A stretch of DNA of 64,000 bases from Panorpa germanica (Eukaryota; Arthropoda; Insecta; Mecoptera; Panorpidae), in the NCBI GenBank assembly GCA_963678705.1, contig CAVMBN010000126.1, positions 310,001-374,000 on the forward strand. The letters run 5' to 3'. Of this stretch, positions 63,964-64,000 are shown piece after piece; the stretch's first letter is position 1, and the number at the start of each line of letters is the position of its first letter. A program made the position numbers and the translations under genes. The notes beneath the pieces were generated by a model, which saw nothing but the letters and a program-made list of their open reading frames with translations, was not told the DNA's origin and searched no databases.

Positions 63964-64000
63964 CGGTTTGTCAGAAGACAAAACTTGTTTTAGTCATTCT
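63964..64000 (-). pseudogene. start of a third BEL unit (pol 3' end), cut by window end
   Basis: The last 37 bases match 53675-53711, the 3' end of unit B pol, rather than flanking DNA. A third BEL unit therefore continues beyond the window. Confidence 0.6.

Noticed and set aside
63668..63981. 65- and 68-aa minus-strand ORFs near the window end
   Set aside because: They lie in the BEL LTR and show no coding features; unit A's LTR does not keep them open.

Overview
The window is AT-rich eukaryotic DNA, most likely from an arthropod genome. Short GT-AG introns, a jockey-type LINE, a BEL/Pao element and a 17.6/gypsy-type LTR element all point that way; the species cannot be named from sequence. 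No ordinary host gene is visible. Everything recognised is a mobile or virus-derived element.

Positions 1-47492 hold three head-to-tail copies of one Maverick/Polinton (adintovirus-like) element of about 16.2-16.3 kb: copy 1 (1-15053, left end outside the window), copy 2 (15054-31334) and copy 3 (31335-47492). Each copy reads, left to right: a promoter region with CRE-like sites; a spliced Cys/His-rich gene; a 144-aa gene with an IkB-like degron; a tRNA-like Pol III promoter cassette; overlapping 274- and 276-aa genes; then on the minus strand a 124-aa Cys-rich gene, double-jelly-roll major capsid, minor capsid, adenain-type protease, and a phospholipase A2/pX-like virion protein; then on the plus strand the packaging ATPase, a phased TTACGT repeat, a 419-aa virion-type protein, a 72-aa protein and a chromodomain integrase; and finally, on the minus strand, protein-primed DNA polymerase B and a short acidic protein made of repeated SUMO-interaction-like motifs. 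Together these genes would make a replicating, packaging, integrating DNA virus-like particle.

The copies are nearly identical, but lesions are distributed so that no copy is complete. Protease is intact only in copy 1, capsid only in copy 2, and the polymerase reading frame only in copy 3. Integrase is broken in the same ways in all three. Markers group the copies differently from gene to gene, so the array is a mosaic, probably shaped by gene conversion or unequal exchange. The protease frame has no ATG and is joined to the upstream phospholipase/pX frame through an A_AAA_AAC heptamer, suggesting programmed -1 frameshifting.

Positions 47493-64000 are nested retroelements. The Polinton array ends inside a minus-strand BEL/Pao element (unit A), whose gag is split by an internally deleted gypsy element (48411-51349, 4-bp target duplication). 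A shared BEL LTR (53202-53674) leads into a second BEL unit (B, degenerate integrase, RT, protease and gag), split in turn by a jockey-type LINE (57107-61578, 8-bp target duplication). A further LTR (63490-63963) is followed by the first bases of a third BEL unit, so the BEL element is itself in tandem.
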